Program-made: the position numbers and the translations under genes
The notes under the pieces: generated by a model
What the model was told of the DNA's origin: nothing
The model's database searches: none
The model's input: only the letters and a program-made list of their open reading frames with translations
Assembly (NCBI GenBank): GCA_023653785.1
Contig: JAMKCH010001723.1
Location: forward strand, 1 to 64,000
Source: Ophioderma brevispina
Taxonomy: Eukaryota; Echinodermata; Ophiuroidea; Amphilepidida; Ophiodermatidae
Direction of reading: 5' to 3'
Length of the DNA stretch: 64,000 bases
Part shown: positions 46,991 through 58,714 of the stretch, one piece after another
How the letters are laid out: the number at the start of each line of letters is the position of its first letter
How positions within the stretch are numbered: position 1 is the first letter of the stretch

Positions 46991-47833
46991 ATATCACAGA
47001 AAATATGGATGACTTGAAATCTCTTGTTACAGAATATATTACAATGGGTAAAAATTCCGTCAAAGTTTACAATACTAATTGTAATATATAATAAGTAAGT
47101 GTTAAAATTACACATCAAATAAATTTATAAATGCTAATTTACACATCAATTAATTCATAAGGTGACTTGTTTTATTATGGTGAATTGACTTGATGATAGA
47201 AGGCAGATTAGTCGTCTATTGACTACAGGTAACAGCATAATACAGCAGGATAAAGGTGCACTTGCTAACAGTGGCTGATTCTATGTAATTTCTTTTAATA
47301 TAATGGAAACATAAATATGTTTTAGACATAGTTCAGGCGAATCTGAGTATCCCTGGAGTGGATAATGCATATCAAGACTTATATGGAACCTGGAATCCTT
47401 CCTGAGAATGAATATAATTATCTTGCTTTGAGTACTTTTTTTGCGCGAGATGCTTTAAGATCCCGCCATACCATAAGAACATAAAATAATAAAACGAAAT
47501 AAAGCAATAACAGAACATAAAACAACTATGTTCTTTCTTCTATTTAGTGGTATCTTCTATTTAGTGGTAAAAAGTTCACTATAAAGGAACATGATTTGAG
47601 TTTTCGAAAAATACGAGCAGTCTGCTCCCCGACCAAATATTGATGAAGTTCAAATCGCTCAACAACTACCATAGTGCAGTTAGTGTCCACAGTAAACGGG
47701 CCTCGACCCTTTGCCCACTCCACCAAATAATTATGACATGAATCCATTCATAAATTTGACCTTATGTAAATGATTCCCACTTCACAGGGCACCGTCCAAT
47801 TACTGATCAATGACATGCTATGGATGAGCGATT
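46991..47833. other. unassigned A+T-rich DNA
   Basis: No gene supported. The sequence TATCTTCTATTTAGTGGTA is partly duplicated near 47540-47570. Confidence 0.4.
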
Positions 47834-48128
47834 ACCACTGACCTCTAAACACGGATAGCGGGTCTGAGTCGTCGATTGAAACAACAGGAAGTTGCCTTTT
47901 GCCCTTCTCAATGTGGCGGGAAACAATGCATACACATGCTGGTGCACATATTCCACACAGATGTTCTATTGTTATACAAAATTCCTTTACTTTGGACAAT
48001 AAGGTGAAGCCATTTAAGAAGGGCAAAATGCAACTTCCTGTGGTTTCAATCGTCGACTATTCAACTGTGCGGCAGCCTCCTTTATGGCTTGCGATAGCCC
48101 GCTATCCATGTGTAGAGGTCAGTGGCGG
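47834..48128. mobile_element. 295-bp foldback element
   Basis: The left arm (CCACTGACCTCTAAACACGG, GATAGCGGG, GTCGATTGAAAC, AGGAAGTTGC) is inverted in the right arm (GCAACTTCCT, GTTTCAATCGTCGAC, CCCGCTATC, AGAGGTCAGTGG). The right arm has an extra segment of about 35 bp. No coding capacity. Confidence 0.75.
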
Positions 48129-49333
48129 TTACCCGCACACTGTGTGCGTGAACATTGGTCAGTAGGCCAGTTTTTACACGTTAGAAGCCTTGTTAGAAAT
48201 GGGCGTTGCGGATCTTTCCCAGCATCCTATGTCAATAAAATTACATCACCTTGTAGAGAATCTATTATAAGACATAATAAGTATGCCACATATTAACCGA
48301 ACTTGTCTTTCTATTAAGAAGATATCAGCAAGACAACCCTGGACATACATCAGACACACGGAAACAAACCCATAATTATATCATGTTCAGTTCCTCACGG
48401 ACGACCTAAAAGGTCCAGTATTAATTTCCCCCTGACTATTTCCGAGGTTCTCAATCGTCTTTTCAATGCAAACAAATGGAATGACGCAGTATTCTGTATT
48501 TGACCACAAATAAATGGTGATGGTGCAACATGGCTAGTCCAAACCCTCGCAATGCTTTAAGGTAAATCCAGTATTTTCCTATAGGTCCCACTATTTGCGA
48601 TGCGACTTAGATACCTGAGATATGTGTGAATAATCAAAAGCCTAGTTCCCCGAAGTTTGAGGAATGTTAAATGATGTAAATAAATGATGTGTGTGTTTAA
48701 TCGTATGTACAGATTCGATCGAATTTTTGAATTAGAAATTTAGTGATTTTTCCGTATTTAAACGTAGATTTGAACTACACCGTAAGGCCAGGCCTAGGGA
48801 GAAATTTGCTCCTAGCACGAAAACAACATCGGAATCAACTGAAATTTTTGAAATAATGTTTTTTAGGCTTATAGTTGATTAATAACAACACAACAACATC
48901 AAAGTTAGGATTTCTAATGTACCTTTCATACATCATAAACATGATTTGCGACATGTCATAAATTCGTGTTTCACAGAAGAGCAATCGACTAAAACAATTA
49001 ACATTGTTTAAATGATGTCTTACTTGAAATGAAGACACAGACGATGCAGGGAAAAACAGTGAAACAATCACTGTCATAAATGATGATGAATGTTATGTGC
49101 TAACAAATTTACTGTAAAAGAGATTTTATTGAAGGATTATGGATTTGCTGTTCTTTGGAATGGCGCCTGTAAAAGTGCCTCTCTGCATTCTTAATGGCGA
49201 GTTTCCCGGACATTCTAGTACGGTGCAAGGAAAATGTCTGAACTAAAAAATAAATAGATAAAAAAATAGTTGATATCTTATCGCTATCCTTGGTGCAGTA
49301 ATAGCTCATTAGAATTCATGTGAATGGCTGTGT
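48129..49333. other. unassigned DNA
   Basis: No gene or element boundary seen. Confidence 0.4.
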
Positions 49334-49740
49334 TTTTTTAAAGTGACAGCGGAACTTTATTTTAGGATACGAATTTCTCTCAAATTTACCGACAACATTT
49401 GGAAGGTTTATTGAACAAGTACAAAAAAAACGCAGACCTTATGTGTAACCGTTTGCCTGCTATCGTAATCGTTCCATAGAAACCCACGCTTTGATTGCTG
49501 TCGTACACGACAGTAAATACTAAATCATACTTATTACATAAAGAAGGCGTATTCACTTCAGGTGTGATCTAATACATTGGTAAGCATGCCAAATATGCAA
49601 AAAACCCGGGTTCCAGAAACGACCAAAATCTGGAAATCTCCTCATGTCTCTTTTAACATAGATAGAGATGTAAATCATGTTATCATTGGGCTACTTCACT
49701 CATCCACTTGCAATTGTTGACTTATAAAAAAAAATAAATT
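49334..49740 (+). repeat. repeat family E, copy 4 (right part)
   Basis: AGGATACGAATTTCTCTCAAA, GAAGGTTTATTGAACAAG, GCTGTCGTACACGACAG, GATCTAATACATTGG, AAAAAACCCGGGTTCC and CTCATGTCTCTTTTAAC correspond to the segments of copy 3. This uninterrupted copy shows where copy 3 was hit by its insertion. The left part of E is absent. Confidence 0.75.
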
Positions 49741-50906
49741 GGAAATCCTCATGCGTCTGCATGGTTTTTGGGGCTGAAAATATGTCAACCACTTTTGGGT
49801 CGACCAATATTATTGTTAACACGTACTCTATGGGGATTACAAAATCACGTTTTTAGCTCTCACCTAAAAAAATTATTTACATACTTTTATAAGGGGCCAT
49901 TTTTGAAATTGATGCTGCATCTGTTGGGCATCGGCAGTGCACTCCAACCACAAGTTGTCACTGTACAAAGAGTCGCTGATCCCATAAATCCTTCGAACAA
50001 AACAGGGATTCACATATAACATTGGCTAAGATCACAAAAGTCCTCTAGAACGACCTACATTGAAACATGAGCCAGATGATTGAGAGTCCGCGTACTCGAA
50101 CAGAGCATAACTAGTTCTAGTTAGCTCAGTCTTATGCTTTTCTCTCTTTACCAATGTGGGGGCAGGCTGGCAGACAAGGCCACCAGGCTGGTGACACTGT
50201 GTACAAAATGCCCATAGACGATTCGTAGGCGTTAATAGCGCCCCATTTTCGATAAGTCACCTATTATTTATGCAGTATGACGAGGCCGGGATACGTACGG
50301 CACAGCGCCATGTACGAACCGCGTCTTGAATCACATAATTTCATGCAGTATTCCTCCACTTCGTTGATTGATGTCCTATCCCGATTTAGTTAGGATCCCT
50401 GAGGCCACATAGATGGTGGGGCATGTCTATGTACACTGTTTTTGTAACCACATCAAAAGGGGAAGACAAACCCCCATTGTGAAATTAACATTACGTGTTG
50501 TAGTAAGTGTCCGTACGGACAGTAATGACTATAATTTCAGATTTTTGCATATAGGTTTACTTCTGGTCTATCATTTGGCAGGGTAAGGTTAGGATACTCG
50601 TTCTTGTTACATACATGCAAAAATCTGATTTCTGATGATTTTTTCGATTTTCTGATTGAGCATCACTGATAGATGGTGATTTTCGAGCTATATGCTGCAA
50701 AGCAAATATTGCACCACATCAAATCCTAATAATCTGTAAATGCATATAATATGAATTTTCCCTAAGTGGTTTTCATATGAACCGTCTACCACTACAAACT
50801 GTTCTTCATGTTACTCCATCAGTGGCTATGTTTCAGAGCTATGCTGCTCCAGCCATCAGGGATATGCTACCCCATGTGGCAATTTGGTGCTGTAACTTGC
50901 TCGCTA
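49741..50906. other. unassigned; 14-bp palindrome
   Basis: No gene supported. TGTCCGTACGGACA at 50508-50521 is a perfect palindrome of unknown meaning. Confidence 0.4.
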
Positions 50907-51535
50907 CACTGTAAAAAATTACAGTGCAATTTACAGGAAAAATACTGTAAAAACTTCACAAAACTTACAGTATTTTGCTGTAAATTGGGAAAGATCAGGA
51001 AAATACCGTAAATGTAACGTCCCTTTTCCATGCCTAGTATTACCAATCTAAGTGAAGACTTTATTCGAAATTTAATGAGTAACAACATCATTATACACTA
51101 CTATGAATTTTTCAATTATACCATTTAAAGTACTAAAATATACAGGGAAAAATACTGTAAATTTTACAGGAAAAATACTGGCAGCAATTCTGCCAACAAA
51201 ACCGCCGTAACAATAGCTTTTACAGGTTTTCATTCAAATTTACTGTATATTTTACAGTTTGGATTAATACATTACACGAACTGTAGATTTGACAGTATTG
51301 CAGCTTGGCAAAAATTGTGGATAGGCCTACTAAGTTAGGGTGTTTGTCATTGGGGGGGGTTGTGGCTTTTTTCGTGCTCCCACATTCACAATCTCTGTAA
51401 TAACTCACCAAATATATATGTTTATAAGCGTTTTTATTGAATTAATTTTTACAGTATACTGTAAATGTTACGGTAATTTGTTGGCAGAATTGCTGCCAGT
51501 ATTTTACTGTAAATTTACAGTATTTTTTACAGGTG
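50907..51535. mobile_element. 629-bp TA-flanked MITE rich in ACTGTAAATTTTACAG words
   Basis: CACTGTAAAAAATTACAGTG at the left and TATTTTTTACAGGTG at the right are imperfect inverses flanked by TA (50905-50906, 51536-51537). Inner words TACAGGAAAAATACTG, GGCAGCAATTCTGCC and GGCAGAATTGCTGCC also pair, so the element folds in several ways. CACTGTAAAAA-type MITEs are widespread in aquatic animals. I do not assign a superfamily. Confidence 0.85.
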
Positions 51536-52503
51536 TATTTTGAATATATTGCACCTTTAATCATTTTGTTTTAGACATTGTTTATGTTACCCCCTGGCTT
51601 GAAGCAGTAGGGGGGATATTGCGAGGTCATGGACCAAGGTCAAGGCCATTCTGAGGTCATGTTCCATACTGCTATCTTGCAAGGGAAATGACACAAGTTT
51701 ACCTGCTGTTTTTTCTGATTTTGGAGCATCTATTTTATTCACTTTGTCGGCTGGCTATCGACGCCACTTCTCCACCATGCCAGTTAAGCAAGATTGTGCT
51801 GCAAAGGGATTACCACACCAAGCACCAAGTATCAAGTATTTATAAGTAGTTTCTATAAGTGATCATTGAACTCTTCTATTGGCTACAGTTTGCATCATAA
51901 GATGGTTGTCATTTATGTGATATCCAATTTGATAATGTGAGTTACTGTAATGGCTTATCAATTAGATCTTGGGGAAACTTACTAAAATTATTTATTGTAC
52001 TCACCGGAAAGATTGATCAATTGATACTATGGATAGCACAGGAGCTTAAAAGCTTCAGGTCTTTGGATAAAAGGATTCCAGTTGTGGTCCTGAAAGTGGA
52101 CTTTGTGACAAACGGACTTTCATGGAAACATCTGCTTTGTTAGTGCTGCGGAATTTATGTGTCATCAAGTGACGTGTAGAAACTTGAACCACTTGAATAT
52201 TGACGTTGCATGCTCTCATTTAGGAGTTTTCGCTTTGAAGATATTCAATGTTGAACTGCAACGCTACTTTCATCGTGAACTTTAATCACACAATTAGTAT
52301 ACATTCAGAACATTACTGTATATTTGATTGTTATTGCCATTGTAATTTGTTTAGGACATATCAAATTCTTGAACTGATCGTTTAAATCGATCAAAAGAAA
52401 AGCAATTTTGTTGTAATATAAAGATTATTTGTTCACAATATTCATTTGTTTGCGTTTAAAAGGTATTTCTGACTTGTGGCGTCCACGCGATGCCGTAACA
52501 CTA
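51536..52503. other. unassigned DNA
   Basis: No supported gene. The frame 51937-52143 has no features. Confidence 0.4.
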
Positions 52504-52666
52504 GACACCCTTAGTTTTGAAAACGTGGAACGCAAACTTTTCACGTATGACGTCATTCTGACGAAATTTCTATATATGACACGTCATAAACGTTTCACAG
52601 AAATTTCGTCAGAATTACGTAATACGTGAAAGGTTTGCGTTCCACGTTTTCAAAACTAAGGGTGTC
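52504..52666. mobile_element. 163-bp TA-flanked hairpin MITE
   Basis: The arms GACACCCTTAGTTTTGAAAA … are inverted with almost no mismatch over about 66 bp (CGTGGAACGCAAAC / GTTTGCGTTCCACG; GACGAAATTTC / GAAATTTCGTC). TA flanks it on both sides (52502-52503 and 52667-52668). The loop is about 30 bp. High arm identity suggests recent activity or gene conversion. Confidence 0.9.
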
Positions 52667-52672
52667 TACTAT

Positions 52673-53100
52673 AGTGTGTGTTCAATTAACTTTGACCGTA
52701 TGTTTCACCATTTATTCAAAAAGGAAGAAAGACGAACAATAGTAATGAAAGAAAAGCTGTTTGGCAAGCTTTGACAACATTGTGCAGAACCAAAATCCGT
52801 AACTTATTGCTTAACTCCTTTTCTTTTCAATTTTCCCCGTTTCAGAAGAATAAAAGTTAATTGAACGCACACTATAGAAGCTCAAGGTTGATTTATTTTG
52901 TGAGGGAGGACAGGTATTTTGTGCTTTATGCCATGAACAAATAACTCAATCTGAATCGGGGAGGTGATAACATCTGAAATTTTTCCAACTGCGGTGGCAA
53001 CATAACAATGGCCTGCACTCCCAGATGAAAATTTATTTGAAGTGTTTTTCTCCTCCCATACCGGACGGATTGTTGAATATCTTTACCTCCATTGTTTGCT
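52673..53100 (+). repeat. repeat family D, copy
   Basis: It starts with an inverted piece (GTTCAATTAACTTTGACC), then CAGAACCAAAATCCGTAACTT, AAGTTAATTGAACGCACAC, ATGCCATGAACAAATAACTC, AACATCTGAAATTTTTCC and AACAATGGCC in family D order. Confidence 0.7.
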
Positions 53101-54889
53101 GAAGCTATACTTATCCATTGATACTACTATGAGGCAAAGAAATGAATGTCAATTTCCTTCATTTTCAAGAAAATGGGCAACTTTTATTATGCGAATTAGA
53201 TGGTTATATGGTATTAGTAATTTCTAAACAATATTGTACACGGGTTTTGTCTTCCCCTTTGATGGGTCTACGGAATTTGTTATACAGTTGTGTATTTGGT
53301 CTACGCCCTACAGTCTATCGTCATCTGCAAATCTTACATCAGCTATCTCTGAATACTAACCCATACTCTTTTACTTCCCCGTGTTGTTTTGTTAATGTAC
53401 ATGCATTTTTAAGGAAGTGAATATATCTTGCCGATACTTGTTTTGCATCATCCTTTATCTTTTTCACATACATGTGACTCCTAATATGTCAATTCATTTT
53501 TCCAGTTTATGTTATTCCAGCTTATGTTCCACCAAGTAAGAGGTCTTTAATTACTAAGGCTGTTTTATATTATATGCAAATCTCCAACCAGTACGTTGCT
53601 TTTTATATAGCTGCTTTTATGTAAGGTGATATCTTGTGCGAATTCCTATTAAAGGCTGGCTTGTCTTTAGTTGGTTGTATTCCGGTATTTCTGAATCTGC
53701 TTTGAATAATGCTGGCGAAGATTGTGGGATATTTGGGAATGAATTACTTGTTGACTGCCTACCTCCTTAGCCGTACAAAGAAGTTTAAGTATCGTTCTAG
53801 TTTATTGGTACTTTTCTCTTCGCTGTCTGATCCAAAAGCCTATAGCCTGATGTTTACTGCTGTGTTTTGTCCTGTAGCTTCACAACGTGAGGAAGATTTG
53901 TACGTATCGTGGAATGTCCAATGATTTTTCTTCAATGGGTTCGATCGAACTAAATAATTCCACGTTTTCACGCACAAAGTCATTTGCGCGTCACGCACTT
54001 AAAATACTTCTACCCTACAGGAAAGAATGACCATATCTCCAACGAAGTCGAACACGTGGTTTGCGTATCTTGGAAGTATGAGATCTTGTATTAGGGTCAT
54101 TTGTGGTCATGTGCAACACCATTTACAAAAGGTTCGGACAGAAAGGAATAGGTGTTCGCAATCGTATTCCAATGGATCAAAGAAATTGACAATTTAAAGG
54201 TGGGTGACGCGATCGACAACCTCGTCCTTCCGCTTTACCACATCAAATTGTGGTATCAGAACAAAGCTCATATTTTTTTTTTTTTTTTTTTTTTTAATTT
54301 TTTATTATATTATTTCCTTTTGATGTTATGACCAAAACGTCATCCAAATGTGGTCGACCACATCACACACCGTATATGGACCATTACCAAACTGGTGGAC
54401 TGATTTACCCTAAAATTTAATCCGGTGTTTGTGGTTATATGCTTCTATTTGAGGACGAGAACATTATCAAACCCCTTAACGTGAGTAGTAACTGTGAGTA
54501 TTACAAGAGCCCTTAGATTTCTGTATGGTACAAATATTTTCCGGCAACCGTCAACCCGCAATTTTATTATTATTATAAACTGGAAACAAGGCACCCTAAA
54601 TATTTTATAGATGAATTGAGACAAATACAAGCATTGTATACGAAATTCTCAGGTTTAAAGATGTGGGTAGTATGGTCGAGGCTGAAGATCGGGAGTACCC
54701 TTTTGTGTTACCCAAATCGGAGGAAGACTCTAAAATTTGGTATTATAAACATTAAAAACAATGTGAACAAGAAGATGAGGAGGAAGCACTATGAGCTACT
54801 GAAATCTCAATTCCCTTGGCACAGTTCAGTAGCTTTCATTCACCAATGTATTTAGAAATCATACCCCTTGGTTTTTTTGCAGAGGATGT
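53101..54889. other. unassigned; poly(T) tract
   Basis: No gene supported. Frames of 61-92 codons lack domains. There is a T run of 23 bases at 54273-54295 without flanking duplication, and a small TACCACA…TGTGGTA stem near 54236. Confidence 0.4.
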
Positions 54890-55162
54890 TTTGAATCAAT
54901 CCCAAAATGCATTGCAATGTGCCTATACTGTACTGTACTAAACACATGTCAGTACTTATGGATAAAAAGTGTTCCAAAAGTTCAAGAACCTCAACACATT
55001 TTATGATCATGCGAAAAATTCCCTAAGTACTAACGCTTTGTGGGCTAAAATGAGCGTAAAGTCAGGGATTTTTATGTGTTAAGATAGGATTTTGTTGGAT
55101 CACATGATTCTATTGAAGTGAAATTTCCCAAAACTGGTGCATTGTGGGATTGACTCAATACA
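54890..55162. repeat. possible short element with 20-bp TIRs
   Basis: TTGAATCAATCCCAAAATGC near 54891 is inverted with two or three mismatches as GCATTGTGGGATTGACTCAA ending near 55160. Inner pairing is weak. It may be a degraded element. Confidence 0.4.
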
Positions 55163-56248
55163 CCCTCTGGTTTTTGTGTATGATACATGATACCCAGATC
55201 ATACAAGGTCAGTTCATGTCAATGTATGTACAAGTACAATCCATTGAACTGTGTCCTTGGTGGATGAGCATATTGTAACTCATAGTGAAGGAGAAGAAGA
55301 AGAAATACAAAATACAATATGTAACAAGATTACGGTCAAGTCAACATGTAAATTATTCATCGTGACTTGTCAGAAATTCAAAATGTAGAAGTTTGTCAGA
55401 GTCTGAAGCTTAGAAGAGCTATCTTTGAATAAAAAAATCTGCGCAACAGATTCTCAGATAACTTCAGATGGTAATGTTATACTATCCAAACACGAGCTAT
55501 ATTGATTTAGTATAAGTCTCAATGGCAATATAGCAATAGAGCTTTTTTCTGCATCTACAAGAGGGGAATTTTATGCAGCATGTTGGCAATATAGTTTTCA
55601 TTTACCAACATCAACATTAGACGTCTGTAATTCTAAACATTTACAACGACAAGCTTCTTTTTTATTCTACGCATATTAACTTAGGACTTGGTCTTTTCTC
55701 TCTTCTCGCCTTCCCTTCTCCATTTTCTCTCATTCTCTCATTCTCTTCCTTCTTTCACTCCCTTTTCTTTTTTCGTTTAACTTATTCTTCTCTCGTTCTT
55801 GTCCTTGTTTTGGTTGTCGTTCGTGGTCACTGTTGTGTTCGTCTCGTATTCGGATCTGAAATCACCGTCAGCAAATTGAACATACAGAATATTTTTTCTC
55901 CAATTTCTCTAGTAATTTGCTTGTGTACGGTCTTATAGTGGTGTAGGTTGAAGTGCCATTAGGATTACTTTCCTCTATAAGTGCGATGTCGTCAACATCA
56001 AATATGTTGGGATATAATATATATATTGTACCAGACTTATTAGATTATGTTTGAATGAGTTAACAACGGAGATTAGGGGTGAATACGGTTGTTGATGTAA
56101 TTTTATTATGACCTTTCACAACTGCTGTCATAGCACTGTTCGTTTTCGAGGTATGGCACGTAATGGTACGGTGGCTTTTCGGTGATTCAGTCCGTGACTA
56201 CACATTTTGTCTACCCTGAGTTATACTGGAGTTAAAACTCGGATCAAC
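55163..56248. other. unassigned; CT-rich tract
   Basis: No gene. The pyrimidine-rich tract 55690-55810 is made of TTCTCTC and CTTTC words. Confidence 0.5.
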
Positions 56249-56325
56249 AGGGTTATGATTTCGGGTTTAGGGTTTGAGGTTAGGGTTATGGTTAGAGTTA
56301 TGGTTTAGGGTCATGGTTAAAGTTA
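56249..56325 (+). repeat. degenerate interstitial telomere-like repeat
   Basis: GGGTTATGATTTCGGGTTTA is followed by GGGTTTGAGGTTAGGGTTATGG, GGTTTAGGGTCATGGTTAAAG. These are six- and seven-base variants of TTAGGG in one orientation over about 75 bp. It is an interstitial telomeric-type patch or a simple repeat of similar composition. Confidence 0.55.
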
Positions 56326-56569
56326 TATGTCACCCGGTTATGGTCCACTTTTTCATGTTTTCTCCCTCACACACAAGCATGTCTGATTACAAATTTTGAG
56401 TTAAATCGGTCGAGCCACTTAAATATAGGTTTTTTTCCAGTTAATTTCGCACTTGTGTAATTGATTTTAATAAAACAGACAATTGGAATTCGTCCTAAAA
56501 ATGTGAATCGCGAGACACGCAAAACCAATTTACTTTTTCGGTAACTGATGTTCATTTTTTGTGTCATTG

Positions 56570-57115
56570 TATGTCAACTTTGTGTCTTTGATTTTCGTCC
56601 AATTGATTGTGGAATTCGTCCGTCAATATCAAGACCGGCGTATTAAAAAAAGCAAATTCGTCACTTTTCATTGATATTCATTATCATCTCTTTCAATTTA
56701 GTCACGTGTGTGTAGGCCTATTTTAACAACGTTAAATATGGTTCTTTTGGGGATGTTTTTTTTTCTCCAATGTATCTTCAAAACGTGTTAATTTCTGCCT
56801 GTATCTTGTTTGAGTTAAAGTTAGTGAATTTTACCAATTTGTTAAATAAGGATATAACATTGTCAATCCGATATAAAAAAGATATGTACCATGGCACCTT
56901 TGATCAACATGCTAGTTTGTGTGAGTTTGTGGATTGTGAGAGTTTGTTTGTCATTGTTTTGTTCATTGTGATTGTCTTTGTTTAGTGTTTTTTCTTAAAA
57001 TAAGCAAAAAGACAAGTGATTGTTTTATCTAGAACAACTGTGCTTCCAAGGCAGATTTCATTTTTGGTGGTAGTACTTTTTGGGCATCTCATTGTATTTC
57101 TTGCTGCTTTATTTC
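56570..57115 (+). repeat. direct duplication, left unit (546 bp)
   Basis: The unit runs from TATGTCAACTTTGTGTC to GCTGCTTTATTTC and is repeated at 57137-57643, separated only by 21 A. Relative to the right unit it has about 47 extra bases (near 56847-56893) and lacks about 8-13 bases near 56754. Confidence 0.95.
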
Positions 57116-57136
57116 AAAAAAAAAAAAAAAAAAAAT
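57116..57136. repeat. poly(A), 21 bases, at the duplication junction
   Basis: A pure A run sits exactly between the two duplicated units, the same layout as the T runs at 21385 and 62828. Confidence 0.95.
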
Positions 57137-57643
57137 ATGTCAACTTTGTGTCTTTGATTTTCGTCCAATTGATTGTGGAATTCGTCCGTCAATATCAAGA
57201 CCGGCGTATTAAAAAAAGCAAATTCGTCACTTTTCATTGATATTCATTATCATCTCTTTCAATTTAGTCACGTGTGTGTAGGCCTATTTTAACAACGTTA
57301 AATATGGTTCTTTTGGGGATGGTTCTGAAATGTTTTTTCTCCAATGTATCTTCAAAACGTGTTAATTTCTGCCTGTATCTTGTTTGAGTTAAAGTTAGTG
57401 AATTTTACCAATTTGTTAATGGCACCTTTGATCAACATGCTAGTTTGTGTGAGTTTGTGGATTGTGAGAGTTTGTTTGTCATTGTTTTGTTCATTGTGAT
57501 TGTCTTTGTTTAGTGTTTTTTCTTAAAATAAGCAAAAAGACAAGTGATTGTTTTATCTAGAACAACTGTGCTTCCAAGGCAGATTTCATTTTTGGTGGTA
57601 GTACTTTTTGGGCATCTCATTGTATTTCTTGCTGCTTTATTTC
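57137..57643 (+). repeat. direct duplication, right unit (507 bp)
   Basis: This is the second copy of 56570-57115. Apart from two indels, the units look identical by eye. The deletion joins TTTGTTAA to TGGCACC. Confidence 0.95.
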
Positions 57644-57751
57644 CATGTCTCACTTTTTAATGCCCTGTGGTTCAACTACGTTTCAGGGATGAACCATTTA
57701 TCCTTATCATGTAATGTTTCCCCTCTATAGGCCATGATACGTTCGTGATTT

Positions 57752-58714
57752 AACGATATTTTCGTGCTCCAGCGCTGGGGATCACTTACTTCCTTCACTA
57801 AAAGTTTCAAAATATTATGTAAACCAGGAAAAAGCTGTATCCCCAAATGAAAAGAGTGCACATTATTTAGAAAAATGAATAAAATATCAACTCAATTTAC
57901 TCCCAGAATGTCAGTGACCAATATGTACACGTAAACTCAAGCGAACAATAGCGCTAATGATATTCAACAATCAACCTAAAACACTTCAGATCTCTTCTCA
58001 ACAGGGTATACAGGTCCATTGTTACTGCCCACACTGTTGAAAGGATTTCAAGCTATATCAGGTGTTGACTTCCCCGTATTGAGCTCTAGTATCTGTTCAT
58101 AACTTAAAGGGCAACATACTCACCTCGCTCATGATTTTTAAAAATGTAGGTCGCTGAATACCATTGCCTTTCTTGGTAAATTGAATAGAAATAGGGTTTT
58201 AAAGACAATAACTTGCGGATTTAGGTTATGCACAAATTAGGTCAGTCCTTGCCATGGGCTTTTCTTTCATGAATTTGGTCCCTTTACATTTTCTTTTCGA
58301 ACATTACCATCATATGGTCAAAGTTAATGAAACACACAGTAGAATCTCAAGATTTCTTTTATCGCGACCGAGGAAGGAACTCACGCCAATGCACCAATGC
58401 AGCAAGGACATAACATTCGAAATCTGTTCAACTGTGTGCACAATAACAATGGACCAGATGTAAAAGAATGTGAAGTGTGTGTCCGGGCCGATTATGGAGG
58501 TATCATTACCCCATGGTCGTTCGAGCATGTTGAGGTTATGTATATCCATTGGTCACTGATATTCTAGAAATAAATTGAGTTGATATTTTATTCATTTTTC
58601 TAAATAATGTGCACCCTTTCATGTGGGGACAAAGCTTTTTCTGGTTAAAATAATATTGTTTTAATTTTAGTGAAGGAAATAAGTAATCCCCAGGTTTGGA
58701 GCACGAATATTTAA
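57752..58714. mobile_element. foldback element, family D, with arms of about 345 bp
   Basis: The left arm (57752-58095) is inverted in the right arm (58370-58714). Landmarks: TTTCGTGCTCCAGCG / GGTTTGGAGCACGAA, GTGCACATTATTTAGAAAAA / TTTTTCTAAATAATGTGCAC, GAATAAAATATCAACTCAAT / ATTGAGTTGATATTTTATTC, and GGTCCATTGTTACTGC / GCACAATAACAATGGACC. The family D fragments at 35-36 and 52-53 kb correspond to the right arm and spacer. No transposase frame. Confidence 0.8.

Noticed and set aside
51601..52143. Possible gene in a slightly G+C-richer stretch
   Set aside because: Short frame only, no splice signals, no domain.
54273..54295. Fifth poly(T)-marked duplication
   Set aside because: No direct duplication of the flank seen.
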